The notes under the pieces: model-generated
What the model was told of the DNA's origin: nothing
Databases searched by the model: none
The model's input: the letters and a program-made list of their open reading frames with translations, nothing else
From: Planctomycetaceae bacterium
GTDB lineage: Bacteria > Planctomycetota > Planctomycetia > Planctomycetales > Planctomycetaceae
Assembly: GCA_017795105.1 (NCBI GenBank)
Contig: CP051247.1
Location: forward strand, 4,372,001 to 4,436,000
Length of the DNA: 64,000 bases
Direction: 5' to 3'
Part shown: one piece after another, positions 44,240 through 51,960 of the stretch
Layout of the letters: the number at the start of each line of letters is the position of its first letter
How positions within the stretch are numbered: position 1 is the stretch's first letter
Translations under genes and position numbers: made by a program

Positions 44240-44328
44240 GAGACCCCTGGCTGCTGCCGGTTCGTCGAGGATGAAGGAGTGAGCTCATTCATTCTAAACG
44301 GATCCCGGTCGTTTCAGTAGGCAGGGTT

Positions 44329-45195
44329 TCAGGAGCGAGCGGTTCGGACGACCCGATGGAAATGCAGTTCGACTTCGCGATCGACCACACGCCGCACGGC
44401 TTCGACCAGACATGTCGGCTCATTATCCGATTCTCCCTGACGAATGATGTCATTCAAGGGCGTTCCGGGCAGAACCGTGAAGGCGGTCTGATTGATGATC
44501 TGATTTCCGGCGTCGAGTTCGGGAACGATGAAGTGAGCCGTCGCACCGTAGGTGAGCATGTGATGGCTGTAGGCGTCGTGGTACGGGCGGAATCCCGGAA
44601 ACGACGGGAGCAGCCCGTGATGCAGATTGATGATGCGTCCGCCGGCGAACTCCCAACAAAGCCGTGGCGGAAGAATCTGCATGTAGCGGGCGAGAACGAT
44701 GTAGTCGACTTCGTAGCGATCGAGGATCTCGACGAACTTGTCGTTATCGGGCTTGCCGTTGCCGTCGCCAATGCTTTCCCAGGGGACTTCGAACTGCTCG
44801 GCGACGTTGCGGCAGGCTTCGCGGTTTCCCAGCATCACGGCTGCCTGAGCTTTGAGGCGGCCATCGCGAATGTTGCGAAGCAGAGCCAGCGAGATCTCAG
44901 GACGATACGTGGTGCAGATCGCCAGGCGGGGCGGTCGCTGATGTTCATCACGGGCCCAGGTGCGGATCGAGAGTCCTTTGAGCCGGCCGATTTCGTCGAG
45001 ACGCTTGCGAAGGACATCGACCGGTTCGACTTCGGTCGGCCAGTCGAGGCGGAGCATCATCGCGAACAGATGTTCGGAATCGCGGTCGTACATCTGGATT
45101 TCGTAGATGTTCGCCCCGGCTCCGGTGACGTAGTGGACGATGGGATCGGCGAGCCCTCGATTATCAGGTCCAACAGCCGTTATAGTCACTTGCAT
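44329..45195 (-). CDS. purU: Formyltetrahydrofolate deformylase
   Basis: Hydrolyses 10-formyl-tetrahydrofolate to formate and tetrahydrofolate, balancing one-carbon pools. 288 residues. An N-terminal ACT domain (1-85, VTITAVGPDNRGLADPIVHYV) precedes the formyltransferase-like hydrolase domain: LAICTTYRPEISLALL, VLARYMQILPP, and NLHHGLLPSFPGFRPYHDAY with the catalytic His, then YGATAHFIVPELDAGNQII with the catalytic Asp. GNQII replaces the more common GPII; Lys-free YHDAY instead of YxxAxxxGVK is also a little unusual. Divergent from the HIT gene; TATGAT about 60 bases upstream could be its -10. Confidence 0.9.
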   Translation of the reverse strand: MQVTITAVGPDNRGLADPIVHYVTGAGANIYEIQMYDRDSEHLFAMMLRLDWPTEVEPVDVLRKRLDEIGRLKGLSIRTWARDEHQRPPRLAICTTYRPEISLALLRNIRDGRLKAQAAVMLGNREACRNVAEQFEVPWESIGDGNGKPDNDKFVEILDRYEVDYIVLARYMQILPPRLCWEFAGGRIINLHHGLLPSFPGFRPYHDAYSHHMLTYGATAHFIVPELDAGNQIINQTAFTVLPGTPLNDIIRQGESDNEPTCLVEAVRRVVDREVELHFHRVVRTARS

Positions 45196-45216
45196 GATGT
45201 AGCCGTTTTTTGCTCG

Positions 45217-45238
45217 GGAATGACCTGGGATTCATTCC
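45217..45238. promoter_or_regulatory. Inverted repeat between purU and the HIT gene
   Basis: GGAATGA (45217-45223) and TCATTCC (45232-45238), 7-base arms, 8-base spacer, in the 64-base divergent gap. It may be an operator for one or both genes. Confidence 0.3.
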
Positions 45239-45259
45239 GACGATCATAGGAGATTCAGG

Positions 45260-45787
45260 ATGTCACTGGAAACGATCTGGGCGCCGTGGCGCTTGTCCTA
45301 CGTGGCGAAGGACGATCCTGCGGAAAAAAAGTCTACCACCCCAACCGGTGAGAAGCCGTGCTTTCTTTGTCAGTATCGGGAATCTCCCGCCGACGATGCC
45401 GAAAACTTCGTGTTACTCCGGGGAGAAAAGACATTCGTCGTCTTTAACCGCTACCCCTACAACAACGGGCACCTGCTGATCGCTCCGTTGCAGCACCTGG
45501 GGGATATTGAAGAGATCCCGGTCGATGTGCAGGCCGAATGTCAGGCGATGATCGTCAAAATGACGAAACTGCTCCGAAGCGTCATCAATCCCGATGGCTT
45601 CAACGTCGGCCTGAATCTCGGCCACGTCGCCGGAGCAGGGCTTCCGGGCCATATGCACTGGCACATCGTCCCCCGCTGGAATGGCGACACGAACTTCATG
45701 CCGGTTCTGGGGGATACGAAAGTGATCCCGCAATCGCTCGAGGCGCTGTACGCGGCTCTGAAAGAAAAGCTGGATCAAGACCAGTAG
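45260..45787 (+). CDS. HIT-family hydrolase/phosphorylase
   Basis: A histidine-triad nucleotide-binding protein of the Ap4A phosphorylase / HIT type, 175 residues, cytoplasmic. PWRLSYV at the N-terminus and CFLCQYRES (near 35-43) are typical of the Mycobacterium Rv2613c-like branch, where Cys may bind zinc. VVFNRYPYNNGHLLIAP (60-76) and the triad in PGHMHWHIVPRW (about 129-140) are clear. AGGAG lies upstream of ATG 45260. The precise substrate (Ap4A, AMP derivatives) cannot be told. Divergent from purU. Confidence 0.9.
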   Translation: MSLETIWAPWRLSYVAKDDPAEKKSTTPTGEKPCFLCQYRESPADDAENFVLLRGEKTFVVFNRYPYNNGHLLIAPLQHLGDIEEIPVDVQAECQAMIVKMTKLLRSVINPDGFNVGLNLGHVAGAGLPGHMHWHIVPRWNGDTNFMPVLGDTKVIPQSLEALYAALKEKLDQDQ

Positions 45788-45919
45788 AACTGGCTGAAAA
45801 CCGGCTCCGGACGGGGATCTTTTCGCCGGGCTGCGTCAAGTGTTCAGTGGCTGCTGGCCGCCAAAAGGATCAAAAAACTGGACGCACGCGACTCCGTTGA
45901 TATTTGAAAATCGGATCAG

Positions 45920-45938
45920 TTTCCCGTTTAACGGGAAA
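45920..45938. promoter_or_regulatory. Palindrome overlapping a promoter, candidate operator
   Basis: TTTCCCGTT (45920-45928) and AACGGGAAA (45930-45938) are perfect 9-base arms around one T. It overlaps the -35 box of the promoter at 45928-45956, the classic position for a repressor. Confidence 0.5.
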
Positions 45939-45956
45939 AATTCATCTCGCTACAAT
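45928..45956 (+). promoter_or_regulatory. Candidate sigma-70 promoter of the first PQQ-propeller gene
   Basis: TTAACG (45928-45933), 17 bases, TACAAT (45951-45956). Predicted start near 45963, then AGGAG near 45979 and ATG at 45995. Confidence 0.55.
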
Positions 45957-45994
45957 GAGGCCGTTCAATTTTCGCTGAGGAGACACCAATTCCA

Positions 45995-47302
45995 ATGCTC
46001 GAAACCTTCCGACCACATCTGGCGCAGGTTCGCTGCTCCCTGAGTCCGATGGGCCGACTGGCTGCGATTGTCGCTGTCGCGATGCTCTTGCCCGGCTCGT
46101 TGTTCGCTGCTGAAGGCTGGACCGAATTCCGCGGACCGAACGGAACCGGAATCGCCCCGGAAGCCGATCCACCCGAAAAGTGGAGCGAGACCGAGAACGT
46201 TTCCTGGAAGACCGCCATTCACGGCAAAGGCTGGTCATCCCCGGTTGTCGCCGATGGCAAAGTCTGGCTGACGACTGCTTCGGAAGATGGCAAGGAGATG
46301 TTTATCGTCTGTGTCGACGCCGAGAGCGGCAAAATCCTGCACGATAAGCTGCTGTTCACGAACGATGAGCCGCGGGAGATTCACGTCACCAACAGCTACG
46401 CCTCGTGCACGCCGGTGGTCGAAGGGGATCGCATTTACGTGCATTTCGGCAGCTATGGGACCTGCTGTCTGAACACTCAGACGCTGGAGAAGTACTGGGA
46501 ACGCCGCGATTTCCCCTGCCATCACTGGCGCGGGCCGGGGTCGTCTCCCATCATCTACCAGAACATGCTCTTCGTTCACTACGACGGCTTCGACTTCCAG
46601 TACATCGTGGCTCTCGACAAGCAGACCGGCGAAACGATCTGGAAGAAAGATCGTCCGGATCTGTTCGAAACCGACGACGGGGATCAGAAGAAAGCCTACG
46701 GCACTCCGGCGATTTTCGAGATCGGCGGACAGGATGTGCTGATCAGCCCCTATGCCAAGGCGACGATGGCCTACGATCCTCAGACTGGGGAAGAACTCTG
46801 GTATGTCCGTTATGAACAGCATTCGACGGCGAACCGCCCGCTGTTCGACGGAAAGTCGATTTTCATTGGCACCGGGTTCGGTAAAGGCAGTCTGATTGCG
46901 ATCAATCCCGAGGGAGCGGAAGGCAATGTGACGGAGAGCCATGTTGTCTGGGAACAGAAGCGAACAATGCCTTCAAAGCCTTCGCAGCTGCTTATTGACG
47001 GCCGAATTTACACAATTGCCGATAAGATTGGACTTGCCTCTTGCCTCGACGCCTCGACCGGCGAACTATTGTGGCAGGAACGCATTGGAGGCACGTTCTC
47101 CGCTTCACCCATCTATGCAGGTGGGCATATTTACTTCTGCGACGAAGACGGAAAGACAACGGTCGTGGCTCCTGGAGAGACGCTGACGATCGTTGCGGAA
47201 AATCAGCTCGACCAGGGATGCATGGCGACTCCCGCCCCGGTCGGAAAGGCGCTTTTCCTGCGAACAAAAACAGATTTGTATCGCCTTCAGGGCACTCCCT
47301 GA
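45995..47302 (+). CDS. Secreted PQQ-type beta-propeller protein
   Basis: A BamB/PQQ-dehydrogenase-like repeat protein, 435 residues, exported. The N-terminal 40 residues include MGRLAAIVAVAMLLPGSLFA, a Sec signal; the first ATG (45995) adds 18 residues before it and ATG 46049 is an alternative start. WTEFRGPNGTGIAPEADPPEKW opens the family-typical module. Repeats such as IVCVDAESGKIL, IVALDKQTGETIW, MAYDPQTGEELWYV and SCLDASTGELLWQE mark the blades. No catalytic residues of a true dehydrogenase were seen, so a binding or scaffold role is likely. A paralogue follows at 47485. Confidence 0.87.
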   Translation: MLETFRPHLAQVRCSLSPMGRLAAIVAVAMLLPGSLFAAEGWTEFRGPNGTGIAPEADPPEKWSETENVSWKTAIHGKGWSSPVVADGKVWLTTASEDGKEMFIVCVDAESGKILHDKLLFTNDEPREIHVTNSYASCTPVVEGDRIYVHFGSYGTCCLNTQTLEKYWERRDFPCHHWRGPGSSPIIYQNMLFVHYDGFDFQYIVALDKQTGETIWKKDRPDLFETDDGDQKKAYGTPAIFEIGGQDVLISPYAKATMAYDPQTGEELWYVRYEQHSTANRPLFDGKSIFIGTGFGKGSLIAINPEGAEGNVTESHVVWEQKRTMPSKPSQLLIDGRIYTIADKIGLASCLDASTGELLWQERIGGTFSASPIYAGGHIYFCDEDGKTTVVAPGETLTIVAENQLDQGCMATPAPVGKALFLRTKTDLYRLQGTP

Positions 47303-47484
47303 GACGTCGGAGCGACGCCAGCAACCCAGAGTCACATTCGGCTTCGAGGCTGTTTCGTTCGTTTCCCGCGAATGCGGTCCTATCACACAACCCCGGATCA
47401 GAGAACATGTTCAGCACGTCGATGGAGTGCGTTGCCGTTCTCGCATCCCCTTATTGGAAGCCCTGACAGGGCAGGAGTCTCTCT

Positions 47485-48810
47485 TTGAGATCTCGATCAA
47501 TGCTTATGGGATTGTCCGTTCTCGCCCTGGCGACAGCCAGTGGTTGCGGCAAGGAAGATCCGCTTGTTCTCACTGGAAGATCGGACGCATCGGAATCGAC
47601 TGCGCCCTCCAAAGCCGAGAACCCCAGGGAACCGGCCCCCGCTCCGGGAACAGCGATCTGGCCTCACTGGCGCGGTCCGAATCGCGATGCGATCTCCCGG
47701 GAAACGCTCGATCCAAGTGTCTTTCTCGGCATGCCGCCGATCGTCTGGCGATATAATGTCGGAACCGGCTACAGCTCGGTCAGTGTCGCCGATGGACGTC
47801 TCTACACGATGGGGCATCGCGAAGGCAATGAAGAGGAAACCGTCTGGTGTCTCGATGCCGTGACCGGCAAGCTGCTCTGGCATCTGGCTTACCCGTGTGC
47901 CTTGCTGGACCATCTCCACAAGGGCGGCCCCGGGGCGACTCCAACTATTGATGGCGATTATGTTTACGTCAACAGTCGGGAAGGCGAAGTCCGTAAACTC
48001 GAAGCCGAGACGGGCAAAGTCGTCTGGGTGTTCGACATTCGCAAAGAGCTCGATCTGCCGTTACCGGAATGGGGCCTGACCTGTTCGCCGATTGTACGCG
48101 GCAATGAGATTATCCTCGAAGCCGGCAGTCTCTTCGCGATCGATAAGGAAACGGGGCAGCTGAAATGGCGGACGACGGCCCGCATGCCCGGCTACGGCAC
48201 TCCGGAGTTATTCGATTACCAGGGCCAGCCGCACGCGGCAGCGTTGACGAACGAAGGCGTTACCGTCGTCGATTTGAGTAAGACCAGCGAAGTCTGCTTC
48301 TACCCCTGGGAATCTCCTTACGACACGAACTCGACCACGCCGATGTGGAAGAATGGCGAACTGTTCGTTTCGACCGGATACAACGTCGGCTGTGGAGTCC
48401 TCGACTTCAATGGTCAGGAACTTTCGGTCCAGTGGCAGAACAAAGCGATGCGGAATCACATGAATTCCTGCGTCGAGAAGGACGGCTGGCTCTACGGGTT
48501 CGACGGCAATTCCCACAATCGCCGCACGGTCACGCTGAATTGTGTGAACTGGGACACGGGCGAAACGGCCTGGTCGGTCCGCGATCTCGGCTGCGGAGCT
48601 CTGATGGCGACGCAGGAGCATCTCATCATTCTGAGTGACCAGGGCGAACTGCTGCTGGCGGAGATGGCACCGGATGAATTCCGCGAGCTGGGACGACTCG
48701 AAGTCCTAGACGAGCAGTGCTGGACGATGCCGGTCCTCTGCAATGGCTATGTCTACTGCCGGGGGGCAGACGGCGGGCTGGCCTGTGTCGATCTGAATCG
48801 CCAGGACTAA
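47485..48810 (+). CDS. PQQ-type beta-propeller lipoprotein
   Basis: A paralogue of the preceding propeller, 441 residues. TTG 47485 is chosen because AGGAG lies eight bases upstream; ATG 47500 is in the same frame. The signal MLMGLSVLALATASGC ends in a lipobox-like ASGC, so the protein is probably lipid-anchored. A Pro/Ala-rich linker (about 25-55) leads to HWRGPNRDAISRE, the same opening as its neighbour, then blades with WCLDAVTGKLLWHL, KLEAETGKVVWVF and FAIDKETGQLKWRT. Position and family suggest the two act together outside the cytoplasm, but the ligand is unknown. Confidence 0.86.
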   Translation: MRSRSMLMGLSVLALATASGCGKEDPLVLTGRSDASESTAPSKAENPREPAPAPGTAIWPHWRGPNRDAISRETLDPSVFLGMPPIVWRYNVGTGYSSVSVADGRLYTMGHREGNEEETVWCLDAVTGKLLWHLAYPCALLDHLHKGGPGATPTIDGDYVYVNSREGEVRKLEAETGKVVWVFDIRKELDLPLPEWGLTCSPIVRGNEIILEAGSLFAIDKETGQLKWRTTARMPGYGTPELFDYQGQPHAAALTNEGVTVVDLSKTSEVCFYPWESPYDTNSTTPMWKNGELFVSTGYNVGCGVLDFNGQELSVQWQNKAMRNHMNSCVEKDGWLYGFDGNSHNRRTVTLNCVNWDTGETAWSVRDLGCGALMATQEHLIILSDQGELLLAEMAPDEFRELGRLEVLDEQCWTMPVLCNGYVYCRGADGGLACVDLNRQD

Positions 48811-48935
48811 GGCCGGTCGACGTCGCAAGATCGGCGGAAGTTCCGGTTCCCAGCGTCGTTTCTGCTTGCATCGCGGCACGGAATGCGTTATCAGCAAGTG
48901 TTTTACGCATCTTCCCTTCTGGCATACTGGTCGTT

Positions 48936-49301
48936 ATGGCTCGACATCTCCGCATTTTCGAAGTCGAAAAAGACCCTCCGTGCATTTATGTAACTCCCGC
49001 CGGTCAGGGCGCGAGCTTTCGCTATGCCGATTTGCAGATGGAGACGAACACGGTTCGAACTATGGTGGCCGATGCCGATGCCCCGATGCTGATCATCGAT
49101 TTGCATAAAATGGACTACTTTGGCTCGGAGTTCATCGGCTCGCTGATCCTGCTGGGACGGGAAAAGAAGATTCGCGGCGGCAAGGTCGCCATTTGCTCCG
49201 CCAGCCCGTACATGCTCGAAGTGCTGCGAAACATGAGCCTGTTCAAGCTCTGGCCTTACTACGACACCCGCGAAGAAGCGGTCGAAGCCCTCTCCGCGTA
49301 G
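48936..49301 (+). CDS. STAS-domain protein (anti-anti-sigma factor type)
   Basis: A small STAS protein, 121 residues from ATG 48936; the frame runs upstream into non-coding sequence and was not used. MLIIDLHKMDYFGSEFIGSLI carries the conserved motif in which Ser, here in YFGSEFIG, is normally phosphorylated by an anti-sigma kinase and dephosphorylated by a PP2C enzyme. GGKVAICSASPYMLEVLRNMSLFKLWPYYD completes the fold. The SpoIIE-type phosphatase at 42611 is a candidate partner; no anti-sigma kinase gene is in the window. Confidence 0.85.
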   Translation: MARHLRIFEVEKDPPCIYVTPAGQGASFRYADLQMETNTVRTMVADADAPMLIIDLHKMDYFGSEFIGSLILLGREKKIRGGKVAICSASPYMLEVLRNMSLFKLWPYYDTREEAVEALSA

Positions 49302-49310
49302 GGCGGGATG

Positions 49311-49353
49311 GCCCAGACGTGCACGTCTGGGTGACGAAGTCACAGGAAGAGGC
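49311..49353 (+). repeat. Modular palindrome-plus-hairpin repeat, copy 6
   Basis: A perfect 20-base palindrome CCCAGACGTGCACGTCTGGG (49312-49331), overlapping hairpin GTGAC-GAA-GTCAC, then AGGAAGAGG. The first module is unrelated in sequence to those of copies 1-5, but the layout is the same. Confidence 0.7.
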
Positions 49354-49395
49354 TGTGCACCGTGGGATGTCGTTCCGCCGGAATATGTCGGTCAC

Positions 49396-49421
49396 CGGGG
49401 CCGACGCAGTCGGCAGGAGGT
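49396..49421 (+). repeat. Modular repeat, copy 7 (partial)
   Basis: CCGGGG remnant, hairpin CCGAC-GCA-GTCGG and tail CAGGAGGTC. The palindromic first module is missing or degraded. Confidence 0.6.
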
Positions 49422-49469
49422 CTCCTCTTTCCGTGATACAACACGTTATCGCTCAGGCGTCGAAGTGAA

Positions 49470-49515
49470 ACCTCTTGTGGCTTCGCCAGCCCGGTTGAAT
49501 CAACCGGGGCTACCC
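49470..49515 (-). repeat. Modular palindrome-plus-hairpin repeat, copy 8 (reverse)
   Basis: On the minus strand: GGGGTAGCCCCGGTTGATTC then AACCGGG, hairpin TGGC-GAA-GCCA, tail CAAGAGGT. The first module matches copies 1 and 2. Confidence 0.7.
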
Positions 49516-49561
49516 CCTCCATTCAAGTGAGAATCAACGGCCCGTGGGGCATGTCACCCGC

Positions 49562-49608
49562 ATTTCCCCCTCACCCTGGCCTTCTCCCCACGGGGGCGAG
49601 GGAACACC
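49562..49608 (+). repeat. CCCCTCACCC-type repeat
   Basis: ATTTCCCCCTCACCCTGGCC then TTCTCCCCACGGGGGCGAGGG. Same right-hand block as in the composite repeats at 28338 and 31919. Confidence 0.55.
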
Positions 49609-49611
49609 GTT

Positions 49612-49773
49612 TTACTTCCGGCTGGCCGATTTCATGAGGACCCAGCCGAAGACGCCGACGCCAATCAGGACCATGCCGTATTCGGGCGGAGTGATATTCG
49701 ACCACCAGCGCAGGGCGAAGGTGTAGTAGAAGTCGGCGTAAAAGCAGATGTTCGTCCAGAGTGTGTTGAGCAT
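49612..49773 (-). CDS. Small membrane peptide, 53 residues
   Basis: Not recognised, but protein-like throughout. It begins MLNTLWTNICFYADFYYTF, continues with RWWSNITPPEYGM, and has one membrane helix (about 34-48, VLIGVGVFGWVLM) before the basic end KSASRK. The even use of aromatic residues near the membrane and the positive C-terminus fit a single-span peptide. The start ATG lies at about 49771-49773; a homopolymer of As near 49740 was hard to count by eye, so the start could be off by one base. It stands alone on the minus strand, divergent from the lipoprotein gene at 49975. Confidence 0.5.
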   Translation of the reverse strand: MLNTLWTNICFYADFYYTFALRWWSNITPPEYGMVLIGVGVFGWVLMKSASRK

Positions 49774-49933
49774 CGCCAGGGGCCTGGTTGAAAGATGCGG
49801 GAAGAATGACTCGCGCGAGCGCCGGCGAGTTCGTCTTCTGAAAGCATAGGTCGCAATCGGACCGGTTGCGGTTCCGAGGAGCTGGGCCGGAACCTCTTCT
49901 GGGTTTCGCAGCGGTTATGCAGATTGTATCGTT

Positions 49934-49959
49934 TGAGAGTCACCCTCTGCTGACTCTCA
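49934..49959 (+). promoter_or_regulatory. Hairpin in the leader of the lone substrate-binding lipoprotein
   Basis: TGAGAGTCA (49934-49942) and TGACTCTCA (49951-49959), perfect 9-base arms, 8-base loop, ending 15 bases before ATG 49975. It may regulate translation or bind a protein. It lacks the conserved parts of a TPP riboswitch. Confidence 0.4.
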
Positions 49960-49974
49960 TCAGGGATTCCCGCT

Positions 49975-50991
49975 ATGCGATTGCTGCGAACGCTATCTGG
50001 TCTCGCTCTTCTGCTCGGTCTTTGCTCCTGTTCGGGCGAGGTTCCACGGCCCGCTGACGACCCGGGAATCAACGAGTCGGCGGCCGATCATTCCGAGTTT
50101 TCGCTGACTCGGGTCACACTGGCGTTGAACTGGCTCCCGGAAGCCGAGCACGGAGGGTTTTACGCTGCTCTTTCGAAGTGCTATTACAGCGATGTCGGAC
50201 TCGACGTCGAAATCCTGCCGGGCGGCCCCGACAGCCCGGTTATACAGCGTGTCGCGACCGGCCGCGTGACTTTCGGCATCTCGAATGCCGACCGCATTGT
50301 TCTCGGGCGGGCTCAGCAGGCCCCGGTTGTCGGGCTGATGGCTCCGCTCCAGCATTCGCCGCGATGCATCGTGGTGCATAAATCCTCCGGCATCGAGACG
50401 TTCGACCAGCTGAAGAACGTGACCCTGGCGATGAGCGATGCCCCTGCGTTTTCACATTATCTGCGAAAGAACGTGCCGCTTGAGGGGGTGAAGATTGTTC
50501 GCAGCACCGGTTCGCTGGGGCAGTTTCTGGAAGACCCGAAGTTCGCGCAGCAGGGGTATGTCTTCAGCGAGCCGATCGTGGCGGCCGAGCAGGGCGTGAA
50601 AACGCGAACGCTAATGGTCTCCGAGCTGGGCTTTGATCCCTACTCCAGTGTGCTAATGACCTCGGAATCTTTGATCGAAGAGGATCCCGAACTCGTTCGC
50701 AAGTTTGTCGAAGCCTCGATCTTGGGCTGGAGAGATTATCTGGCCGACCCGCAGCCAGTTCACGAACAGATTCAACAGGCCAATCCTGAAATGCCGGTCG
50801 CGGTGATGAACGCTGGGTTCGAAAAGCTGAAGCCGCTCTGCCTGGATGGAGGCGGCGAGTTCACCGGAGCGATGGCTCCCGAACGCTGGCAGACGCTGGT
50901 TGAGCAGCTCGAAGAACTGGAACTGATCGAGAGCGGACAGGTGAAATCTGCAGACTGCTACACCCTGGAATATCTGAAGGCATCTCACTGA
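49975..50991 (+). CDS. NMT1/THI5-like substrate-binding lipoprotein
   Basis: A periplasmic binding protein of the ABC type that in this family (ThiY, SsuA) carries pyrimidine precursors of thiamin or sulphonates. 338 residues. Lipobox LCSC (about 16-19) shows lipid anchoring. VTLALNWLPEAEHGGFYAAL (47-66) is the family opening and GLDVEILPGGPDS follows; LKNVTLAMSD and AEQGVKTRTLMVSELGFDPYSS are also typical. No ABC ATPase or permease is adjacent, so it either works with a remote transporter or has another role. The next gene, a K+ channel, starts four bases after the stop. Confidence 0.82.
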   Translation: MRLLRTLSGLALLLGLCSCSGEVPRPADDPGINESAADHSEFSLTRVTLALNWLPEAEHGGFYAALSKCYYSDVGLDVEILPGGPDSPVIQRVATGRVTFGISNADRIVLGRAQQAPVVGLMAPLQHSPRCIVVHKSSGIETFDQLKNVTLAMSDAPAFSHYLRKNVPLEGVKIVRSTGSLGQFLEDPKFAQQGYVFSEPIVAAEQGVKTRTLMVSELGFDPYSSVLMTSESLIEEDPELVRKFVEASILGWRDYLADPQPVHEQIQQANPEMPVAVMNAGFEKLKPLCLDGGGEFTGAMAPERWQTLVEQLEELELIESGQVKSADCYTLEYLKASH

Positions 50992-50994
50992 GCC

Positions 50995-51960
50995 GTGAAC
51001 AACGAACCTGAGCAGACCGAAATCGACCCGGAAGACGCGCTGAACCGCCGGGAACGCATTCCTGTGGACATGGACCACGATCCGTTCCTGGATGGGCGAT
51101 CGCTTTCGCCGTGGCAGAAGAAACTCAACGAAATCATCTTTGGCGTCGATACGCCAGCCGGGCGTTACTTCGATGTTGCTCTGCTGGTCGCCATTCTGAT
51201 TTCCGTGGCGACCGTCGTGCTGGAAAGCGTCTCCGGCCTTCAGGCTCGCTTTGGGCTCTATTTTTTTGGGCTCGAATGGTTCTTCACAATTCTATTCACG
51301 ATTGAGTATCTGCTGCGGCTCAGCTGTGTTGAGAAACCGGTCCGCTATGCCCGGAGTTTCTTCGGCATCGTCGATTTGATGTCGATCATTCCGACATACG
51401 CAGCGATCTTCTTTGCCGGCACCCAGTCGCTGCTCGTCATTCGGGCGCTGCGATTACTGCGTGTCTTCCGTGTGCTTAAGATCGCTCACTGTCTGCGGGA
51501 GTCGCAGTATCTGTGGATCGCGTTCCGGGCGACGCAGAGCAAGATTCTCGTCTTTCTGCTCGTCGTGATGACGCTGATTCTGATCATGGGATCGGCCATG
51601 TATCTGATCGAAGGTCCGAAGAACGGCTTCACCAGTATCCCGAAGAGCGTGTACTGGGCCATCGTGACGATGACCACGGTCGGCTACGGAGACATTGCCC
51701 CGCAGACGGTTGTCGGGCAGACACTGGCGGCTCTTGCGATGATTCTCGGCTATGGGATTATCATCGTGCCGACAGGCGTTTTTTCCGTCGAAGTCATTCA
51801 TGCGTCGAAGACGGAGCGGCATCTCGATGTGCCCTGCACGCATTGCGATCTGCATCAGCATGAGACCGATGCGTTGTACTGCAAGCATTGCGGCACGGTG
51901 CTTCCCCGGGCGGCCCGTTTGTTCGAGCTCAACCGCCGACGGCTATCGGAGTCGGAGTGA
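50995..51960 (+). CDS. Kv-type voltage-gated ion channel with C-terminal zinc ribbon
   Basis: A six-helix voltage-gated channel, very probably K+-selective. 321 residues from GTG 50995, four bases after the preceding stop. S1-S3 lie at about 59-150; S4 is RALRLLRVFRVLKIAH, with regularly spaced Arg; S5 ILVFLLVVMTLILIMG; pore TMTTVGYGDIAP with the TVGYGD filter; S6 follows. After S6, CTHCDLHQHETDALYCKHCG (about 279-298) is a four-Cys zinc-ribbon-like knot, unusual for this family. The 3' end overlaps the convergent site-2 protease gene by 32 bases (51929-51960). Confidence 0.88.
   Translation: MNNEPEQTEIDPEDALNRRERIPVDMDHDPFLDGRSLSPWQKKLNEIIFGVDTPAGRYFDVALLVAILISVATVVLESVSGLQARFGLYFFGLEWFFTILFTIEYLLRLSCVEKPVRYARSFFGIVDLMSIIPTYAAIFFAGTQSLLVIRALRLLRVFRVLKIAHCLRESQYLWIAFRATQSKILVFLLVVMTLILIMGSAMYLIEGPKNGFTSIPKSVYWAIVTMTTVGYGDIAPQTVVGQTLAALAMILGYGIIIVPTGVFSVEVIHASKTERHLDVPCTHCDLHQHETDALYCKHCGTVLPRAARLFELNRRRLSESE

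Larger units (their letters stand above)
49302..49611. other. 310-base intergenic region made of repeats
   Basis: Three modular hairpin units (49311, 49396 partial, 49470 reverse) and a CCCCTCACCC-type block (49562-49608). Between them TCAACGGCCC near 49530 matches the CAACGGCC block of the composite repeats at 28338 and 31919. Confidence 0.6.

Noticed and set aside
49934..49959. TPP riboswitch upstream of the THI5-like lipoprotein
   Set aside because: Only a simple hairpin is present; the conserved CTGAGA and ACCTGATC blocks of a TPP riboswitch are missing.
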